A DNA stretch of 16,728 nt, taken from assembly GCA_004525875.1 (NCBI GenBank), contig SPBQ01000008.1:1-16728 (forward strand). The letters run 5' to 3'. The stretch is from Myxococcales bacterium (lineage in GTDB: Bacteria; Desulfobacterota_B; Binatia; UBA1149; SPBQ01). The number at the start of each line of letters is the position of its first letter. Within the stretch, counting starts at the first letter, position 1. This document shows, in pieces, positions 15,066 through 16,728 of this stretch. The notes under the pieces were generated by a model, which worked only from the letters and a program-made list of their open reading frames with translations, searched no databases and had not been told where the DNA came from. The translations under genes were made by a program, and so were the position numbers.

Positions 15066-15276
15066 CTGCATGCGGTGGCCGCGGGTGAGGGGAACGGTCG
15101 TATCCGGTCGGGCCGGTCGATGAGCCGGTTGACGCGGCGAGGCGGGCCACGACGCATCCGCCACGGCGTCTGCGCTGCGGGTCGATGTGATAGAGCCTTG
15201 TTTTTTCAGTTCTCGACGGGCCTCATGTCGGCCGTGCGGCGATCCGATGACTCGGTCTCGACCGCGATACCAGCCC

Positions 15277-15285
15277 GGGGAGGGG
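15277..15285 (+). promoter_or_regulatory. Strong ribosome binding site of rph
   Basis: GGGGAGGGG lies 7 bases before ATG 15293. It is among the purest Shine-Dalgarno stretches in the window and confirms the start. Confidence 0.7.
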
Positions 15286-15292
15286 TCATCCA

Positions 15293-16024
15293 ATGGTTAC
15301 GAGAATCGATGGACGCGGTCCGGCCGATCTGCGACCAGTGCGCATAACGCCTGGCTTCATCGAGTATCCGGCCGGCTCGGTCCTGATCGAGATGGGGCGC
15401 ACGAAGGTGATCTGCACGGCGTCCGTCGAGCAGGACGTGCCTCGTTGGATGAAGGGGGAAGGCCGAGGCTGGGTCACCGCAGAGTACGGCATGCTGCCCG
15501 GCTCGACCGACACGCGCACCGAGCGCGAGGCCGCACGCGGCAAGGTCGGCGGCCGGACGATGGAGATTCAGCGACTGATCGGGCGCTGCCTGCGCGCGGT
15601 GGTCGACATGAAGGCGCTCGGCGAGAATACCGTGCGGCTCGACTGCGATGTCATCCAGGCCGACGGCGGCACCCGAACGGCTTCGATCACCGGCGCGTGG
15701 GTGGCCTTTGCCCTCGCGTGTCGCAAGCTCGTCGCCGACGGCGTCATCGAACGGAGCCCGGTGATCCAGCCGGTGGCCGCCGTCAGCGTCGGCGTGGTCG
15801 GCAGCACGGGCCTTCTCGACCTCTGCTACCACGAGGATTCACGTGCCGAGGTCGACATGAACGTGGTGATGACCGGCGCGGGCGAATTCGTCGAAGTCCA
15901 GGGGACGGCCGAGGGAGAACCGTTCTCTCGGAGCACCCTCAACGAGCTGACGGACCTCGCGGCGGGAGGAATCGAACGGCTCATCGTCGCGCAACGCGAG
16001 GTGCTGGCGCAGGTGCAAGCTTGA
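15293..16024 (+). CDS. rph: Ribonuclease PH
   Basis: The protein has 243 residues, the usual length. It is a phosphate-dependent 3'-5' exoribonuclease that trims tRNA 3' ends and acts as a hexameric ring in the cytoplasm. Family marks are visible: [13 protein letters not shown] near the start, [14 protein letters not shown] (59-72), [20 protein letters not shown] (86-105) with Arg88 at the phosphate-contact position, [19 protein letters not shown] (118-136) and [17 protein letters not shown] (177-193) with the acidic catalytic residues. Its stop overlaps the rdgB start by one base (TGATG at 16022-16026). The rph-rdgB pair is common, and here a tRNA gene, a natural substrate class of RNase PH, follows directly. 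Confidence 0.96.
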   Translation: MVTRIDGRGPADLRPVRITPGFIEYPAGSVLIEMGRTKVICTASVEQDVPRWMKGEGRGWVTAEYGMLPGSTDTRTEREAARGKVGGRTMEIQRLIGRCLRAVVDMKALGENTVRLDCDVIQADGGTRTASITGAWVAFALACRKLVADGVIERSPVIQPVAAVSVGVVGSTGLLDLCYHEDSRAEVDMNVVMTGAGEFVEVQGTAEGEPFSRSTLNELTDLAAGGIERLIVAQREVLAQVQA

Positions 16025-16677
16025 TGGCCGAGGGTCGCGCGCCGCTCGGGTGCGTCTGGCTGGCGACGTCGAACGCCGGAAAGCTACGTGACTTCCAGCG
16101 CCTGTTTGCCGGCAGCGGCGTCGAGCTGGTTCTCGCCGACGCGGCCGGGGTCGATGTCGACGTCGAGGAGACGGGAAAGACTTTCGAGGAGAACGCCTTG
16201 ATCAAGGCGCGTCACGCAGCCGGCGCAACCAACCTCCCGGTGCTCGCGGACGATTCAGGCTTGGCCGTCGAGGCGCTCGACGGTGCTCCCGGCGTCTATT
16301 CGGCTCGATACGCGGGTCCTCGATGCGACGACCACGCCAACAACGTGAAGCTCATCGAGACGCTTGCGGGGATCGAGGATCGACGGGCCGCGTTCGTGTG
16401 CGTCCTCGCGCTTGTCCTGCCCGACGGTACGGAGGTCCTCAGCTACGGGCGCTGCGAGGGGCTCGTGATCGACGAGGAGCGTGGGGCCAACGGCTTCGGG
16501 TATGATTCGGTCTTTTTCCGGCCCGACCTCGGCTTCACGTTCGGTGAGGTAAGCCCCGAGGAAAAGAACGCGCATAGCCAACGCGCCGACGCCGTGGAGG
16601 CCCTGCTCGCAGAACTCGGCCGTCGCGGCTTCCTCGTTTCGGCCGAGACTTCTGCGGTCGCCTTGAAAAGCCGCTGA
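16024..16677 (+). CDS. rdgB: XTP/dITP diphosphatase (RdgB/HAM1 family)
   Basis: The protein has 217 residues, slightly longer than the usual 195-205 because of a longer C-terminus. It removes non-canonical purine nucleotides (XTP, dITP) by releasing pyrophosphate, protecting DNA and RNA. Visible marks are ATSNAGKLRDF (14-24), TGKTFEENALIKA (50-62), ADDSGLAVEALDGAPGVYSARYAG (75-98), with Asp77 as the expected catalytic acid, and GFGYDSVF (157-164). The C-terminal nucleobase-binding motif normally reads SHR. Here it reads SQR (Ser185-Gln186-Arg187, codon CAA), so the conserved His is missing. ATG 16024 overlaps the rph stop. The next feature is tRNA-Pro. Confidence 0.93.
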   Translation: MAEGRAPLGCVWLATSNAGKLRDFQRLFAGSGVELVLADAAGVDVDVEETGKTFEENALIKARHAAGATNLPVLADDSGLAVEALDGAPGVYSARYAGPRCDDHANNVKLIETLAGIEDRRAAFVCVLALVLPDGTEVLSYGRCEGLVIDEERGANGFGYDSVFFRPDLGFTFGEVSPEEKNAHSQRADAVEALLAELGRRGFLVSAETSAVALKSR

Positions 16678-16700
16678 CTTACGGAGAGAATCGGACCCTT

Positions 16701-16728
16701 CGGGGTGTGGCGCAGTCTGGTAGCGCGC
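16701..16728 (+). tRNA. tRNA-Pro, 5' part only (cut by window edge)
   Basis: The last 28 bases start CGGGGTG (acceptor 5' strand), then TG at positions 8-9, a GCGC D-stem, loop AGTCTGGTA and the matching GCGC, then the sequence ends. A C at position 1 in CGGGG is typical of bacterial tRNA-Pro, and the D-arm matches it. The anticodon is outside the window, so the isotype is by acceptor and D-arm only. It starts 23 bases after the rdgB stop and is likely co-transcribed or has its own promoter in the gap. Confidence 0.8.

Larger units (their letters stand above)
14879..15292. other. Divergent 414-base spacer between the sigma-54 activator and rph
   Basis: No convincing gene lies here. Short open frames on both strands are Arg/Pro/Ser-rich and lack ribosome binding sites. 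The right end carries the rph ribosome binding site, and the middle holds a strong inverted repeat. The segment must contain promoters for both directions. I could not find a clear -24/-12 (GG-N10-GC) element or a good -35/-10 pair. A T-rich stretch (TTGTTTTTTC near 15198) and TATATCC on the minus strand near 14896 are the only AT-rich candidates. Confidence 0.6.

Noticed and set aside
14875..15150. Minus-strand frame of about 90 residues upstream of the sigma-54 activator
   Set aside because: Its composition is Arg/Ser/Pro/Ala-rich, it has no ribosome binding site, and it runs through the hairpin. It is more likely leader or spacer DNA.
14879..15292. Sigma-54 promoter (GG-N10-GC) controlling the activator itself
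   Set aside because: I scanned both strands by eye. The nearest candidates (TGGCGG and TGGCCG segments) lack the GC at the right spacing.
1..16728. CRISPR array, insertion sequence, integrase or attachment repeats
   Set aside because: No spaced direct repeats, transposase or integrase motifs were seen. The tRNA at the right edge is a possible integration target, but no integrase is within the window.

Overview
This is a GC-rich chromosomal window from a bacterium, read without database access. A glycosyltransferase family 9 (heptosyltransferase-like) gene suggests a Gram-negative envelope. The sigma-54 activator, the DUF4254 protein, the BadI/MenB-type hydrolase and an rph-rdgB-tRNA(Pro) order fit a deltaproteobacterial-type lineage in the broad sense (Desulfobacterota, Myxococcota, Binatota or similar). 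That placement is inference, not a determination. Nothing suggests a plasmid, phage, insertion sequence or CRISPR locus. Five of the fifteen genes whose start lies in the window appear to start with GTG or TTG, as expected at high GC.

Layout. (1) Bases 3-1722: three coupled genes on the + strand with 4-base overlaps. They are the tail of a membrane protein, a zinc-ribbon/PspC membrane protein and a ferritin-like diiron protein in which one expected iron-ligand His reads Pro. (2) 1723-2675: a short gap with a possible antisense relic, then a secreted protein built from four repeats of about 40 residues. (3) 2746-7779: a BadI/MenB-like crotonase-fold hydrolase, a Spinster-like MFS transporter 3 bases behind it, a two-part protein (N-formylglutamate amidohydrolase-like head plus a beta-rich tail) and a patatin phospholipase. 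(4) 7837-9532: a GT9 glycosyltransferase with a DUF4254 protein 7 bases downstream. (5) 9580-12410: trkA-trkH, the Trk potassium uptake pair. (6) 12472-13353: an epoxide-hydrolase-like alpha/beta hydrolase. (7) 13446-14878, minus strand: a sigma-54 activator without a sensor domain, followed by a stand-alone receiver protein. (8) 14879-15292: a 414-base divergent spacer with a strong inverted repeat. (9) 15293-16677: rph and rdgB overlapping by one base, then the first 28 bases of tRNA-Pro at the right edge.

How the genes may work together. Block 3 combines a CoA-thioester C-C hydrolase, an exporter/importer, an amidohydrolase-like protein and a lipase. It could handle an alicyclic or lipidic acid, but no substrate can be read from sequence. 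Block 4 points to surface glycan assembly, block 5 to potassium homeostasis, and block 8-9 to tRNA 3'-end processing and nucleotide-pool cleaning. The items most worth checking are the amidohydrolase/beta-domain fusion, the GT9-DUF4254 pair, the four-repeat secreted protein, the two lost motif histidines (ferritin-like protein and RdgB) and the hairpin in the divergent spacer.
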